Part shown: in pieces, positions 28,213 through 37,938 of the stretch | How the letters are laid out: every line of letters starts with the position of its first letter | Numbering within the stretch: position 1 is the first letter of the stretch | Assembly: GCF_003403015.1 (NCBI RefSeq) | Contig: NZ_QURL01000003.1 | Coordinates: forward strand, 496,001 to 560,000 | Origin: Fulvimarina endophytica | GTDB taxonomy: Bacteria > Pseudomonadota > Alphaproteobacteria > Rhizobiales > Rhizobiaceae | Reading direction: 5' to 3' | Length of the DNA: 64,000 bases | The notes under the pieces: generated by a model | What the model saw: the letters and a program-made list of their open reading frames with translations, nothing else | Told to the model about the DNA's origin: nothing | Database searches by the model: none | Made by a program: the position numbers and the translations under genes

Positions 28213-30207
28213 ATGTCCGAACGACCCTCCCCGAAGACCACCGACCGCAATGCGAACGATATGGCGAACGCGATCCGCGCGCTTGCGATGGATGCGGTCC
28301 AAGCGGCCAATTCCGGCCATCCCGGCATGCCGATGGGAATGGCCGATGTCGCAACGGTGCTGTTCCGGGACTTCCTGCGGGTCGATCCGTCCAAGCCCTC
28401 CTGGCCCAATCGCGACCGGTTCGTGCTCTCGGCCGGCCACGGCTCGATGCTGCTCTACGCCCTGCACCACCTTCTCGGCTACGAGGACATGGGCATCGAC
28501 CAGCTGAGGAATTTCCGCCAGCTCGGCAGCCGCACCGCCGGCCATCCCGAATACGGACATGCGGCCGGCATCGAGACCACCACCGGGCCGCTCGGCCAGG
28601 GCCTGTCGACCGCCGTCGGAATGGCGATCGGCGAGCGCCTCGCCAATGCCCGCTTCGGCGACGATCTCGTCGACCATCACACCTATGTCATCGCCGGCGA
28701 CGGCTGCCTGATGGAGGGCATCAGCCACGAGGCGATCGATCTCGCCGGCACGCTGAAGCTCAACAAGCTCGTCGTCCTGTGGGACGACAACGGCATCTCG
28801 ATCGACGGCAAGGTGGAGATCGCCTCGAAGACCGATCAGGTCGCCCGTTTCGAGGCGGCCGGCTGGAACACCTGGTCCGTGGACGGCCACGACGCGGACG
28901 CGGTTCGAGAGGCCATCGAGGCGGCGCGCGCCAGCGACAAGCCGGCCTTCATCGCCTGCCGCACGATCATCGGCTACGGCTCGCCCAACAAGGCCGGTAC
29001 CCACAAGGTGCATGGCGAGGCGCTGGGCGACGAGGAAATCGCGCTCACCCGCAAGCAGCTGATCTGGGAATCAGAGCCGTTCGAACTGCCGGAGGCCGTG
29101 GTCAAGGGCTGGCGTGAGGTGGCGGCCAAGGGGCGCGAGGCGCGCGAGGCCTGGGAGAAGCGGCTCGCGGCCCATTCCGAGCGCGACCATTTCGAGGCCT
29201 TCACCTCCGGCGTCCTGCCGTCGGGCCTTGCCGGCGAGATGCAGAATTATCGCAACGCCCTCGTTCAGGACAAGCCGAAGGTCGCGACCCGCAAGTCCTC
29301 GGAAATGGCGCTCGAAGTGATCAATGCCGTCGTCGAGACGACGATCGGCGGCTCGGCCGACCTCACCGGGTCGAACAACACCAAGACCAAGGAGATGCGC
29401 CCGGTCACCGCCGAGGACTTCTCCGGCCGCTATCTCCATTACGGCGTGCGCGAGCACGGCATGGCCGCGGCCATGAACGGCCTTGCCCTCTACGGCGGGC
29501 TGATCCCCTATGGCGGCACCTTCCTCGTCTTCTCCGACTATGCGCGCGGCGCCATGCGCCTGTCGGCGCTGATGGGCCTGCGCGTCGTCTACGTGCTCAC
29601 CCATGATTCGATCGGGCTCGGCGAGGACGGCCCGACCCATCAGCCGGTGGAGCATCTGACGGCCCTGCGCGCCATTCCGAACATGCTCGTCTTCCGTCCG
29701 GCCGATGCGGTGGAGACGGCGGAGGCCTGGGAGGCCGCGCTCGCCGAGACCCATCGTCCCTCGGTTCTGGCGCTCACCCGCCAGGGCCTGCCGGTGGTGC
29801 GCGAGGAGGCTTCCGAAAATCTCACCCTTCGCGGCGGCTACGTCCTGAGGGAAGCATCCGGAAACCGCGACGTGACGCTGATGGCGTCCGGCTCGGAAAT
29901 CGAGATCGCTCTGAAGGCCGCCGAGACGCTGAAGGCGGACGGCCTCAACGCCGCCGTGGTCTCGATGCCGTCGATGGAACTCTTCCTCGAACAGGACGAG
30001 AGCTATCGCGCATCGGTGCTCGGCTCGGCGCCGCGCGTCGCCGTCGAGGCGGCGATCGGCATGAGCTGGGACCGGTTCCTCGGCGATCGCGGCCGCTTCG
30101 TCGGCATGACGGGCTTCGGCGCCTCGGGCCCCGCGCCCAAGCTCTTCGAGCATTTCGGCATCACGCCGGACGCCGTCGTCGCGGCGGCCAAGGACCTCGT
30201 CGCCTGA
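28213..30207 (+). CDS. tkt: Transketolase
   Basis: 664 aa, full length. The N-terminal TPP domain has [15 protein letters not shown] and [13 protein letters not shown] (the GDG..N-type TPP motif with the usual local variation); the Pyr domain has [25 protein letters not shown] and [10 protein letters not shown] carry the canonical phosphate-pocket residues. It is 35 nt after prkA and so belongs to the Calvin-cycle set (cbbT), also serving the pentose phosphate pathway. It differs clearly from the divergent paralogue at the left edge. Confidence 0.95.
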   Translation: MSERPSPKTTDRNANDMANAIRALAMDAVQAANSGHPGMPMGMADVATVLFRDFLRVDPSKPSWPNRDRFVLSAGHGSMLLYALHHLLGYEDMGIDQLRNFRQLGSRTAGHPEYGHAAGIETTTGPLGQGLSTAVGMAIGERLANARFGDDLVDHHTYVIAGDGCLMEGISHEAIDLAGTLKLNKLVVLWDDNGISIDGKVEIASKTDQVARFEAAGWNTWSVDGHDADAVREAIEAARASDKPAFIACRTIIGYGSPNKAGTHKVHGEALGDEEIALTRKQLIWESEPFELPEAVVKGWREVAAKGREAREAWEKRLAAHSERDHFEAFTSGVLPSGLAGEMQNYRNALVQDKPKVATRKSSEMALEVINAVVETTIGGSADLTGSNNTKTKEMRPVTAEDFSGRYLHYGVREHGMAAAMNGLALYGGLIPYGGTFLVFSDYARGAMRLSALMGLRVVYVLTHDSIGLGEDGPTHQPVEHLTALRAIPNMLVFRPADAVETAEAWEAALAETHRPSVLALTRQGLPVVREEASENLTLRGGYVLREASGNRDVTLMASGSEIEIALKAAETLKADGLNAAVVSMPSMELFLEQDESYRASVLGSAPRVAVEAAIGMSWDRFLGDRGRFVGMTGFGASGPAPKLFEHFGITPDAVVAAAKDLVA

Positions 30208-30337
30208 GGTGAGGAGACAGTGCGAGCGCACAGGGCCCACTCGAAGCGAGGGCGGCCCTGGCGCTGAGAGGCGAGGCGGGGCCGGCTGCGGGGCCCACCC
30301 AGCCCGTTCCAGTTCATCATACGGACGGTTGAGACCC

Positions 30338-31009
30338 ATGAAACCCCTTCTGATCGCTCCCTCGATCCTGTCCGCGGACTTCTCGCGTCTGGGCGAAGAG
30401 ATCCGCGCCGTGGACGAGGCGGGGGCCGACTGGATCCATCTCGACGTGATGGACGGCCATTTCGTGCCGAACATCACCTTCGGTCCGCCGATCGTCGCGG
30501 CGGTGCGCGGCCATTCGAAGAAGGTGTTCGACTGCCACCTGATGATCGAGCCGTGCGACCCGTATCTGGAAGCCTTCGCCAAGGCCGGATGCGACATCAT
30601 CACGGTCCATGCGGAAGCCACGACCCATCTCGACCGCTCGCTCCAGGCGATCCGGGCGCTGGGCAAGAAGGCGGGCGTCTCGCTCAACCCCTCGACGCCG
30701 GAAAGCGTCATCGAATACGTTCTCGACCGGCTCGACCTCATCCTCCTGATGACCGTCAATCCGGGCTTCGGGGGCCAGAAGTTCATCCATCCGGTGGTGG
30801 AGAAGGTGCGCCGGGTGAAGCGGATGATCGGCGACCGCGACATCCATATCGAGATCGACGGGGGCGTGACGCCCGAGACCGCACCGCTGGTGGTGGAGGC
30901 CGGTGCCGATGTGCTGGTCGCGGGCTCGGCCGTCTTCAAGGGCGGCACGCCGGACCATTACGCCGCGAACATGACGGCGATCCGCCGCTCGGTCGGCGAA
31001 GGCCGCTGA
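30338..31009 (+). CDS. rpe: Ribulose-phosphate 3-epimerase
   Basis: 223 aa TIM barrel. Metal and catalytic residues are in place: [12 protein letters not shown] (H34, D36), CHLMIE (H67) and IEIDGGVT (D174), with the phosphate-binding [13 protein letters not shown] and AGSAVFKG. The ATG at 30338 begins the conserved [13 protein letters not shown]. It interconverts ribulose and xylulose 5-phosphates and closes the Calvin-cycle gene set (cbbE). A hairpin about 100 nt downstream probably ends the transcript. Confidence 0.95.
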   Translation: MKPLLIAPSILSADFSRLGEEIRAVDEAGADWIHLDVMDGHFVPNITFGPPIVAAVRGHSKKVFDCHLMIEPCDPYLEAFAKAGCDIITVHAEATTHLDRSLQAIRALGKKAGVSLNPSTPESVIEYVLDRLDLILLMTVNPGFGGQKFIHPVVEKVRRVKRMIGDRDIHIEIDGGVTPETAPLVVEAGADVLVAGSAVFKGGTPDHYAANMTAIRRSVGEGR

Positions 31010-31111
31010 GGCGGTCGATCCGAGAGAGGTGTGAGCGTCCAGGCTCCGCCGCCTGAAGTCCCATGTGATGCGAACCATCGTGGGCCTCGCCGTTTGTGTG
31101 GCCCGACGCGA

Positions 31112-31147
31112 AAAGGCCGCCTCTCCCGAATGGAAGAGACGGCCTTT
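31112..31147 (+). terminator. Probable terminator hairpin between rpe and dps
   Basis: AAAGGCCGCCTCT pairs with AGAGACGGCCTTT through 13 positions with a single G-U wobble and a loop of about 10 nt. The A-run before and T-run after the stem would allow termination from both sides, suiting its place between the convergent rpe and dps genes. Confidence 0.7.
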
Positions 31148-31256
31148 CGAACATATCGCGTCGGAGGCGAACGGGGTGTCCGCTGAAGACCGCGACCCCG
31201 TCGCCGGGGTCAGGGTCGTTTCGCAGCGCGAGCCCGAGCCTTCTGGCTTATACGCT

Positions 31257-31730
31257 TCAGCCCTTGAGGTGGGCGCGCAGCATCCAGGCGAACTTGTCGT
31301 GGATCTCGATGCGGTTGGTCGCCATGTCGTTGGTCGCCCAGTCGCCATGCTGCTCGGCGACCTCGGCGAGAGCCGACAGCGTCGAGGAGAGCGTCTCCTG
31401 ATCCTTCATGAGGATCTCGATCATCGTCTTGGCATCGGCATGGCCGTCATGCTCCTCGATGACGCTGCGCTCGAGGAAGACCGAGTAGCGGCCTTCGGCA
31501 TGGGCGTCGAACGCCTTGATGCGCTCGGCGAGGAAGTCCTGACCCTCGAAATGATCCTCGTAGATCTTCTGGAACAGCTCGTGCAGCGGTCCGAAGGCCA
31601 TGCCGGTGACGTTCCAGTGGAAGTTCTGCGCCTTCATCGTTTCGACCGTCGTCTCGGCTAGCGCCTGGGTCAAACCCTCGACGATCTCTTCCTTGGCGTT
31701 CGGTTCCATCTTCGCGGCTACGAGACCCAT
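31257..31730 (-). CDS. dps: Dps family DNA-binding ferritin-like protein
   Basis: 157 aa four-helix bundle. The inter-subunit ferroxidase residues appear as NFHWNVTG (H38), then LHELFQ and the downstream D and E of EGQDFLAERI (D65, E69). Dps dodecamers oxidise and store iron and protect DNA against peroxide. A GGAG ribosome site is 6-9 nt before the ATG. An Irr-box-like palindrome lies at 31747-31763, immediately upstream, suggesting repression under low iron. Confidence 0.93.
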   Translation of the reverse strand: MGLVAAKMEPNAKEEIVEGLTQALAETTVETMKAQNFHWNVTGMAFGPLHELFQKIYEDHFEGQDFLAERIKAFDAHAEGRYSVFLERSVIEEHDGHADAKTMIEILMKDQETLSSTLSALAEVAEQHGDWATNDMATNRIEIHDKFAWMLRAHLKG

Positions 31731-31746
31731 GATGTGCTCCTGCTTC

Positions 31747-31763
31747 TTTAGAATTATTCCAAA
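31747..31763 (-). promoter_or_regulatory. Irr-box (iron control element)-like palindrome upstream of dps
   Basis: TTTAGAATTATTCCAAA is a 7-3-7 inverted repeat with one mismatch to the palindrome TTTAGAA-N3-TTCTAAA, the pattern recalled for the Irr/ICE motif of Rhizobiales. It begins 17 nt upstream of the dps ATG, just before the ribosome site, so it probably covers the transcription start, as expected for a repressor site. Confidence 0.65.
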
Positions 31764-31837
31764 CTGTAGGTAGGCTGGTATCTCATCGGTTCAAGCGGCG
31801 CAAGCTGTACGTGCGAGCCGCCCGGCAGAAAACGATT

Positions 31838-32359
31838 TCAGGCGCTGGCCGGGTCGCGATAGTCAGGGGCGGTATCGTTTACGATCAGTTCGCCGAGGGT
31901 GGCGGCGAGGAAGCGCATCCAGCGCCGACCCATGGGGCGGATGCGCCAGGAGACGAGGGCGGCGGCTTCCTTCTCGCGCCCCTCCTCGAAGGCTGCGAGA
32001 AGACGCAGCATCCAGATCTCGTCGGGGGAGGGGTGCGCCGTGCCGGGCCGGTAGAGTTCGATCGCCATGGAGCCGTGATGGTCGAGCCCCCGGAAGAAGG
32101 CGTTCGCCACGGGCTCGATCGCCTTGACCCGGTCGGCGGCGAGAAGATAGCAGGCCCGCTCGATATCGGGCCGGGGCGCGAGGCGGCTCTTCAGCGCCAG
32201 CCAGCGCAGGCGGTTGAGGCGGTCGAGATCGCCGGCGGGCAGATCGGGCCGCATGCGGGCGCTGGTGGGACATCCCTGGCGGGTGAAGGGGATGACGGTC
32301 GCACCGGCAGCGCCCGTATCGGGGCCGTGAGAATCGATGCGGAGGGAAGATGCGGTCAT
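31838..32359 (-). CDS. Hypothetical protein, candidate iron-regulated gene
   Basis: 173 aa from the ATG at 32359; GGAGC lies about 10 nt upstream. No family was recognised. The protein is soluble, rich in Arg and Ala and probably mostly helical, with segments such as DRLNRLRWLALKSRLAPRPD and EEGREKEAAALVSWRIRPMG and no membrane helix or signal peptide. No cysteine cluster is present. It is in the same orientation as dps, 107 bp upstream of it, and has its own Irr-like box at 32401-32417. The shared regulatory motif suggests an iron- or haem-related role; this is inference. Confidence 0.65.
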   Translation of the reverse strand: MTASSLRIDSHGPDTGAAGATVIPFTRQGCPTSARMRPDLPAGDLDRLNRLRWLALKSRLAPRPDIERACYLLAADRVKAIEPVANAFFRGLDHHGSMAIELYRPGTAHPSPDEIWMLRLLAAFEEGREKEAAALVSWRIRPMGRRWMRFLAATLGELIVNDTAPDYRDPASA

Positions 32360-32400
32360 GAACGGCACGCTCCACGGAGCTCGGTATGGACGTCTGCAAG

Positions 32401-32417
32401 TTTCGAACAATTCTAAA
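32401..32417 (-). promoter_or_regulatory. Second Irr-box-like palindrome, upstream of the hypothetical gene
   Basis: TTTCGAACAATTCTAAA matches TTTAGAA-N3-TTCTAAA with one substitution (C for A in the left arm). It is 42 nt upstream of the ATG at 32359. A TAGAAT hexamer read on the minus strand inside the box could serve as a -10 element, which would place the box over the promoter. Confidence 0.6.
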
Positions 32418-32735
32418 CTTGACAGTCACTATCATGAAACATAGCAAATCGCGTTCGCGGCGGCAATCGGTGGACCGGCTTGCCGCGCCCCCGGGATGCG
32501 GCCATTTCGCCCGCCTGGACGAGGACCCCATTGCCCGGCGGGAGCGCTTGCGGACTTATGGAGCGGGCGTGTGGGCTTCAGGCCGGCGAAGCTCGAATTT
32601 CGGACGAGCGGGCCGGCAGGCACCGGCGACAGTAAAGGCAAAACCCGGCACGCGCCGGCAAGGATAGACAAGGGCGCGTCCGACTGGTTCCGCTGAGCGG
32701 ACCGGGCGGGCGAAGCGCGCAAGAAGGGACAGTTC
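32418..32735. other. Intergenic region between the iron-box gene and the DUF1289 gene
   Basis: About 320 bp without a supported gene; small open frames here lack ribosome sites and family features. TTGACA at 32419-32424 on the plus strand is a possible -35 element, but no good -10 follows it. Confidence 0.4.
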
Positions 32736-33005
32736 ATGGCGAGTGTGTGGCGCAAGGCGCCGTCTCCCTGCATCAGCATCTGCAAGCGTCCGGGCGGGGG
32801 AGCCTGCATCGGCTGCGGCATGACCAAGCGCGAGAAGAAGGACTTCAAGAAGAGCCGCAAGAAGGGCGAGCGCAAGAAGCTCTTCCGCACCATCATGGCG
32901 CGGCTCGACGAGACCGGCCGGCTCGCCCGCTGGAAGCATGTCTACCGGCGGCGCTGCGAGAAGAAGGAGGCTCCCTGTCCCCTCGACAAGCTCGAAAAGG
33001 ACTGA
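32736..33005 (+). CDS. DUF1289 family small cysteine-containing protein
   Basis: 89 aa. The start has the DUF1289 signature PCISICKRPGGGACIGCGMT, with three cysteines in the conserved C-x3-C...C-x2-C pattern. The remainder is strikingly basic (KKDFKKSRKKGERKKLFRT), with two more cysteines near the C-terminus. The family is thought to bind iron or an Fe-S cluster, but its function is not established. The basic tail suggests nucleic-acid contact. It has its own ATG with AGAAGGGAC upstream. Confidence 0.75.
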   Translation: MASVWRKAPSPCISICKRPGGGACIGCGMTKREKKDFKKSRKKGERKKLFRTIMARLDETGRLARWKHVYRRRCEKKEAPCPLDKLEKD

Positions 33006-33092
33006 CGCCCGGCGCGCCCGAAGGCTGACGCCGGACCCTCTGCGAGTGCCCCTGCCGCCTTCGCGGCTTTTGTCCGGGTCCGCCGGCCTGCC

Positions 33093-36000
33093 CTATTCGG
33101 CCGGCGTGACCTGACCCTCGGCCGCCCGAAGATCCCGTTCCAGCTTTGCCAGCCGTTCGGCATTGGGCGCGGAGAAGCGGCCGAGGAGAAGATAGACCAC
33201 GGGCGTGAGATAGAGGGTGGAGAGGGTGGCAAGACCCAGTCCGCCGACGATGACGATGCCGAGAGCCTCGCGCGCTTCCGAGCCCGCGCCCGAAGACAGG
33301 ATCAGCGGCACGCCGCCGACCACGGTCGCGACCATGGTCATCATCACCGGACGAAGGCGGATGATCGCCGCGCCCTCCGCCGCCTCGCGCACGCCCTGTC
33401 CCTCCTCGCGCAGCTGGTTGGCGAACTCGACCACCAGGATGCCGTTCTTGGCCATGATGCCGACGAGGAGGACGAGGCCGATCTGGCTGTAGAGATTGAG
33501 GGTCGCGCCGAAGAATTCGAGGGCGAAGACCGCGCAGGCGACGCCGAGCGGCACTGTCGCGATGATGATCAGCGCCGAGACGAAGCTCTCGAACTGGGCC
33601 GCGAGCACCAGGAGAATCACCACGATCGCGAAGGCGAAGACGAGGCCGAGGCCGGAATTGGTCTCGCCGATGGTCGCAAGCTCGCCGAGGGGGATGAGGC
33701 GCTGGCCGGGCTCCAGATAGTCGGTGGCGAGCGCCTGCACCTCGATCCAGGCATCCTGCATGGCAAGATTGGGCGGCAGGTCGGCCGTGATCGAGACCGC
33801 CCGCGTCCGGTTCTCGCGCGCAAGCTCCGGTGCGACGGCCTCTTCCGATATGCTGGCGATGGTGGAGATCGGCACGATGCGGTCTCCGGCGGCCTTCACG
33901 AAGACGTTCTGCAGATCGCCCGGATCGTTGATCGGATCGGTGGAGGCGATGAGCCGGATCGGCACCTCCTTGTCGCCGACATAGGTCTGGCCGATCTGCC
34001 GGCCGTCGAGAAGCGCCTGGATGGCGACGGCGAGCCCATCGATCGGGATGCCGAGATCGGAGGCCCGTTCCCGGTCGATCGAGACCGAGAGCTGGGGCTG
34101 GGTGGATTCGGAGCCGAGGGTCACGCGGCCGAAGCGGCCGTCCTCCTTCATGGCGGTGACGATCGCGTCGCCCGTCTCGTCGAGGGTGCGGAAGTCCTGG
34201 CCGGCCACGGCGAAGCGCAGGCCCTGGCCGCCGCCCCGGATGCCGAGCGAATTGGGCTGGATGGCGAAGGCCTGGACGCCCGGCACCTTGCGCAGATTGC
34301 GGTTGATCTCGGCGACGATCTCGCTCTGGGAGCGGACCCGCTCCTCCCAGCCGGCAAGCGACAGGACCATGAAGCCGGAATTCGAGCCGCCGTTCCCGGA
34401 GATCGCAAAGACGTTGCGCGCCTCTCCGCTCTCCACATAGGGCATCAGCAGGGCTTCGACCTTGCGCATCTGCGCCGAGGTGTAGTCGAGGCTCGCCCCT
34501 TGCGGCGCCGAGAGCCGCAGCAGCGCGACGGCCCGGTCCTCCTGGGGCGTCAGCTCCTGGGGAAGCTGGAGGAAGCTCAGATAGGCCGCGAAGGAGAAGA
34601 TGGCGGCGATGCCGATGGTCGCCAGTGGGAAGTTCAGCGCCCAGCGCAGGGTCACGGCATAGAGCCCGGCGAGCCACGTGCCGAGGCCCATGACGGCGCG
34701 GGCGGCGAGATTGGGCCGCCGGTTGTGGGCGACGTCCTTCAGGAGGAAGGCCGCCATCATCGGGCAGAGGGTGAGGGCGATGAAGGAGGAGATCGTCACG
34801 GCTGCGGCGAGCACGTAGCCGAATTCGCGGAAGAGGCCGCCCGCCTGACCGGGCAGGAACGAGATCGGCACGAAGACGGCGGCGAGCGTCGCGGTGGTGG
34901 AGACGACCGCGAAGAACATCTCGCGCGCGCCGACGACCGCGGCCGCGCGCGGGCTCATTCCCATGTCCCGCCGCCGCACGATGTTTTCCAGGACGATGAT
35001 CGCGTCGTCGACCACCATGCCGGTCGCCAGCACGAGGGCGAGGAGGCTGAGGATGTTGATCGAGAATCCCGCCATGTAGATGAAGGCGACGACGCCGATG
35101 AGGGCGATCGGCATGGTGAGCGCGGGGATCAGCGTCGCGCGGAAATTGAGGAGGAACAGGAAGATGACCGCCGTCACGATGAGGACGGCGAGGATGATCG
35201 TGTGCTGGACCTCCGAGATCGCCCCGTTGATGAAGATCGCGTCGTCGCTGGTGACCTGGATGCGGACATCGCCCGGCAGGCCGGCATTGAGGTTCGCGAC
35301 CTCCGCGCGGATGCGCTCGGAGATTTCGAGGGTCGAGGAGCCGGCCTGGCGGATGACGGCCATGCCGATGCCGGTGACGCCGCTGACGCGCAGCGAGGAG
35401 GCCGCGTCGTCGGGGCCGAACCGCACGCTCGCCACGTCGCCGAGCCGGGTGCGGTCGTTGAGATAGATCGCCTCGAACTCTTCGGGCTGCGAGATGTTGG
35501 CATCGGCGCGCACGATGAGCGACTGTGAGGAGGATTCGAGCTGGCCCGCCGGCACGTCGAGATTGGCGTTGGCGAGGGCCGTCGCGATGTCGCCGACGGT
35601 CAGGCCGCGCGTGGCCAGGCGATCGGGCTGCACGTCGACGAAGATCTGGCGTTCGCGGTCGCCGTAGATCTGCAGGTCCGCGACGCCCGGAACGGCGGCG
35701 AGCTGATCGGCGATCCGGTCCTCGACGAGCGTGGTCAGGTCCTCGATCGCCATGCCGGGCGCGGTGACGGCAAGGCGCATGATCGCCTGGGCGTCCGCAT
35801 CGGCCTTCACCACCTGGGGTGCCTCGGCGTTTTCCGGCAGATTGTCGGCGATGCGCGAGACCGCGTCGCGCACGTCGCTCGCCGCCACGTTGAGATCGAC
35901 GGCGTCGTCGAATTCGATCGTCACCCGCGATTCGCCGAATTCCGAGCTCGACGAGATCGAGACGATGCCGGAGACGCGCGAGACCGCGCTTTCGAGAAGG

Positions 36001-36227
36001 CTGGTCAGCTGGCGGTCGACGGTTTCGGGCGAGGCGCCCTCGAAATCCACGCGGACCGTGACGACCGGACGGTCGACGTTCGGAAGTTCGCGCACCTCGA
36101 CGGCGTTGAAGGCGGCAAGGCCCGCCACGACGATGAGGAGGTTGAGGACGATCGTCAGCACCGGACGGGTGACGACGAGGGCGGCGAAGCTGCCGAGGGC
36201 GCTCGGCTTGTCTTCGCGCGCGCTCAC
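33093..36227 (-). CDS. RND-family efflux transporter permease (HAE1/AcrB type)
   Basis: 1044 aa with 12 membrane helices and two large periplasmic loops. Helix 1 is in RPVLTIVLNLLIVVAGLAAF, the proton-relay aspartates are in the helix 4 segment ATGMVVDDAIIVLENI, and RND repeat motifs such as GVVAFIYMAGFSINILSLLA are clear. It uses the proton gradient to expel drugs or other amphiphiles with an adaptor and an outer-membrane channel. The adaptor gene overlaps it by 4 nt; no TolC-type gene is in the window. Confidence 0.95.
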   Translation of the reverse strand: MSAREDKPSALGSFAALVVTRPVLTIVLNLLIVVAGLAAFNAVEVRELPNVDRPVVTVRVDFEGASPETVDRQLTSLLESAVSRVSGIVSISSSSEFGESRVTIEFDDAVDLNVAASDVRDAVSRIADNLPENAEAPQVVKADADAQAIMRLAVTAPGMAIEDLTTLVEDRIADQLAAVPGVADLQIYGDRERQIFVDVQPDRLATRGLTVGDIATALANANLDVPAGQLESSSQSLIVRADANISQPEEFEAIYLNDRTRLGDVASVRFGPDDAASSLRVSGVTGIGMAVIRQAGSSTLEISERIRAEVANLNAGLPGDVRIQVTSDDAIFINGAISEVQHTIILAVLIVTAVIFLFLLNFRATLIPALTMPIALIGVVAFIYMAGFSINILSLLALVLATGMVVDDAIIVLENIVRRRDMGMSPRAAAVVGAREMFFAVVSTTATLAAVFVPISFLPGQAGGLFREFGYVLAAAVTISSFIALTLCPMMAAFLLKDVAHNRRPNLAARAVMGLGTWLAGLYAVTLRWALNFPLATIGIAAIFSFAAYLSFLQLPQELTPQEDRAVALLRLSAPQGASLDYTSAQMRKVEALLMPYVESGEARNVFAISGNGGSNSGFMVLSLAGWEERVRSQSEIVAEINRNLRKVPGVQAFAIQPNSLGIRGGGQGLRFAVAGQDFRTLDETGDAIVTAMKEDGRFGRVTLGSESTQPQLSVSIDRERASDLGIPIDGLAVAIQALLDGRQIGQTYVGDKEVPIRLIASTDPINDPGDLQNVFVKAAGDRIVPISTIASISEEAVAPELARENRTRAVSITADLPPNLAMQDAWIEVQALATDYLEPGQRLIPLGELATIGETNSGLGLVFAFAIVVILLVLAAQFESFVSALIIIATVPLGVACAVFALEFFGATLNLYSQIGLVLLVGIMAKNGILVVEFANQLREEGQGVREAAEGAAIIRLRPVMMTMVATVVGGVPLILSSGAGSEAREALGIVIVGGLGLATLSTLYLTPVVYLLLGRFSAPNAERLAKLERDLRAAEGQVTPAE

Positions 36228-37582
36228 GAACCGCTCCTGTCGGCGTTGCGGGGCAGCGGCACCATCGCGCCCTCTCCGCCCGCTTGCGGCGAGGCACCGG
36301 CCGACTGGTCGGACGTTGCGGCGGCGGCTGCAAGGGCGGGGGCGGGAGCGGGAGAGGCCGCGGACGAGACATCCGTGCCTTCGGGACGCTCCGCGGTCTG
36401 CGGGGCCTCCCCGACATCGCGCAGCTCCACATCGACGTCGAGACCGTCGCGCATGGACTGGACGCCCTCCACGACCACGATGTCGCCGGCCTTTAGATTG
36501 TCGGAGACGACGAGAACGTGGTCGACCTGGCGCTCCACGATGCGCACCGGCGCCTTGACGGCCTTGTCCTCGCGCACCGCCCAGACGAAGGGTCCGGTCC
36601 GCTCCCAGACGACGGCGAGAGGATCGGTGGCGAGATAGGTCTCGCCTTCGAGCGGCATGGTGACGGCGAAGGCCATGCCCGGTCGCAACCGGTCGCCCTC
36701 GTTGGCGATGACGCCTTCGGTGCGCACCGTGCGGCTGTCCTCGGCCACCCGGCTGTCGATCGCGGTGATTCGGCCGGAATAGACCTCCTGGGGCCGGGCG
36801 ACCGAGACGGCGGAGAGCGTGGTTCCGATGTCGATATCCGACAGGAAGCGCTCCGGGGTGTAGAAGACGAGCTTCAGCTCGTCGCGCGCATCGATCGTCG
36901 CGATCACCGTGGAGGACTCGACGAGGGTGCCGCGTTCCACGTCGAGAATGCCGACCCGTCCGTCGATCGGGGCGCGGATCTCGCGCTTGGACAGGGCGAT
37001 CCGGGCCTCGCGCAGGTCGAGCATGGCGGCATCGCGCTCGCGCTCGACATCGGAGAGTTCGACGCTCGTCGCCGCATTGCGCTGGAGAAGCTGGCGGAAG
37101 CGGGTGAGCTTGTCCTCGGCCGAGCGCACGGCGAGCTCCGCCCGGTCGAGGGCGACGGTCTGGCTCGATCGCTCGAGGCGCACCAGGGGCTGGCCGGCCT
37201 CGACCGCCTCGCCGGAGGCGACCAGCACCTCCTCGATGACGCCGGAGGTGTTGTCGGCATAGACCGTGACCGAGCGCACGGCCTGGGCGCTGGCGAGCGC
37301 CTTCAGCTCGCTCTGGGCCCGCATCTCGGTGACGGGTGCCGCGACCACCGGGGTGTCGCCGCCCGCTCCGAAGGCGCCCCGGCCCGGCGCGCCGGCCCGT
37401 TCGGGCGCGGGCTCGCCCGCCTCGGGTGCGACGAGAAGGATCGCCTGGCGGACCTCCTCCTTCATGGGGATGTCGCTGGCAAGGATCTCGCGACCGATAT
37501 CGGGCTTGATCCAGACGAGGCCGGCAAGGCCGACGAGAAGGACGAGCACCGTCATGACGAGCTGTTTGAGAAGCGAAATCAT
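36224..37582 (-). CDS. RND efflux periplasmic adaptor (membrane fusion protein)
   Basis: 452 aa from the ATG at 37582. One N-terminal membrane anchor (LVMTVLVLLVGLAGLVWI) is followed by a lipoyl/hairpin region (VIEEVLVASGEAVEAGQPLV, then REIRAPIDGRVGILDVERGT) and beta-barrel domains. The C-terminus is an unusually long Ala/Pro-rich tail of about 60 residues. It links the inner-membrane RND pump to an outer-membrane channel. No regulator is adjacent. Confidence 0.93.
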   Translation of the reverse strand: MISLLKQLVMTVLVLLVGLAGLVWIKPDIGREILASDIPMKEEVRQAILLVAPEAGEPAPERAGAPGRGAFGAGGDTPVVAAPVTEMRAQSELKALASAQAVRSVTVYADNTSGVIEEVLVASGEAVEAGQPLVRLERSSQTVALDRAELAVRSAEDKLTRFRQLLQRNAATSVELSDVERERDAAMLDLREARIALSKREIRAPIDGRVGILDVERGTLVESSTVIATIDARDELKLVFYTPERFLSDIDIGTTLSAVSVARPQEVYSGRITAIDSRVAEDSRTVRTEGVIANEGDRLRPGMAFAVTMPLEGETYLATDPLAVVWERTGPFVWAVREDKAVKAPVRIVERQVDHVLVVSDNLKAGDIVVVEGVQSMRDGLDVDVELRDVGEAPQTAERPEGTDVSSAASPAPAPALAAAAATSDQSAGASPQAGGEGAMVPLPRNADRSGS

Positions 37583-37938
37583 CCAGGTCCGTTCGGGGAA
37601 GTTGCTTGAAGAGATCGGGGCCGATGTGCCGGTCGTCAGCCAGCAGGACATTCGTGTTCGTTATACGGCATGATGGTTCCGCGAAGGTGTCGGATCGCGT
37701 CCAATCTCGCAGATGCGTTCACAACCGCGAGAGCAGCACGGATGCCGCGCCCCGCGAAAAGCGCTCATAACCCCCGGTGTCGCGGCTTCCATTTGCCTCG
37801 TCAAACGGGTTACAGCATCGGGCCGGAACGTGGACCCAATCTTGCGATCCCTGGGTGCTCATCGAGGATCCGGGCCGAGACGGGACCACGAAGTTCGGCA
37901 GCCGGCCCGATCGGCACAGTGATGAAGGCGGTTCAACC
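37583..37938. other. Divergent intergenic region between the RND operon and ribB
   Basis: About 356 bp holding the promoters of both directions. A possible -10 (TATAAC, minus strand, near 37666-37671) precedes the adaptor gene. I looked for an FMN riboswitch before ribB and did not find its conserved blocks. No operator was assigned. Confidence 0.4.

Noticed and set aside
32893..36432. A very long minus-strand open frame (over 1,100 codons) overlapping the RND permease in another frame
   Set aside because: Its translation is Arg/Pro/His-rich without any family motif, and it tracks the codon bias of the RND gene. It is a GC-driven shadow.
37583..37938. FMN riboswitch before ribB
   Set aside because: The conserved AGGGTGAAATTCCC-like and ACCGGCGGT-like blocks are absent.
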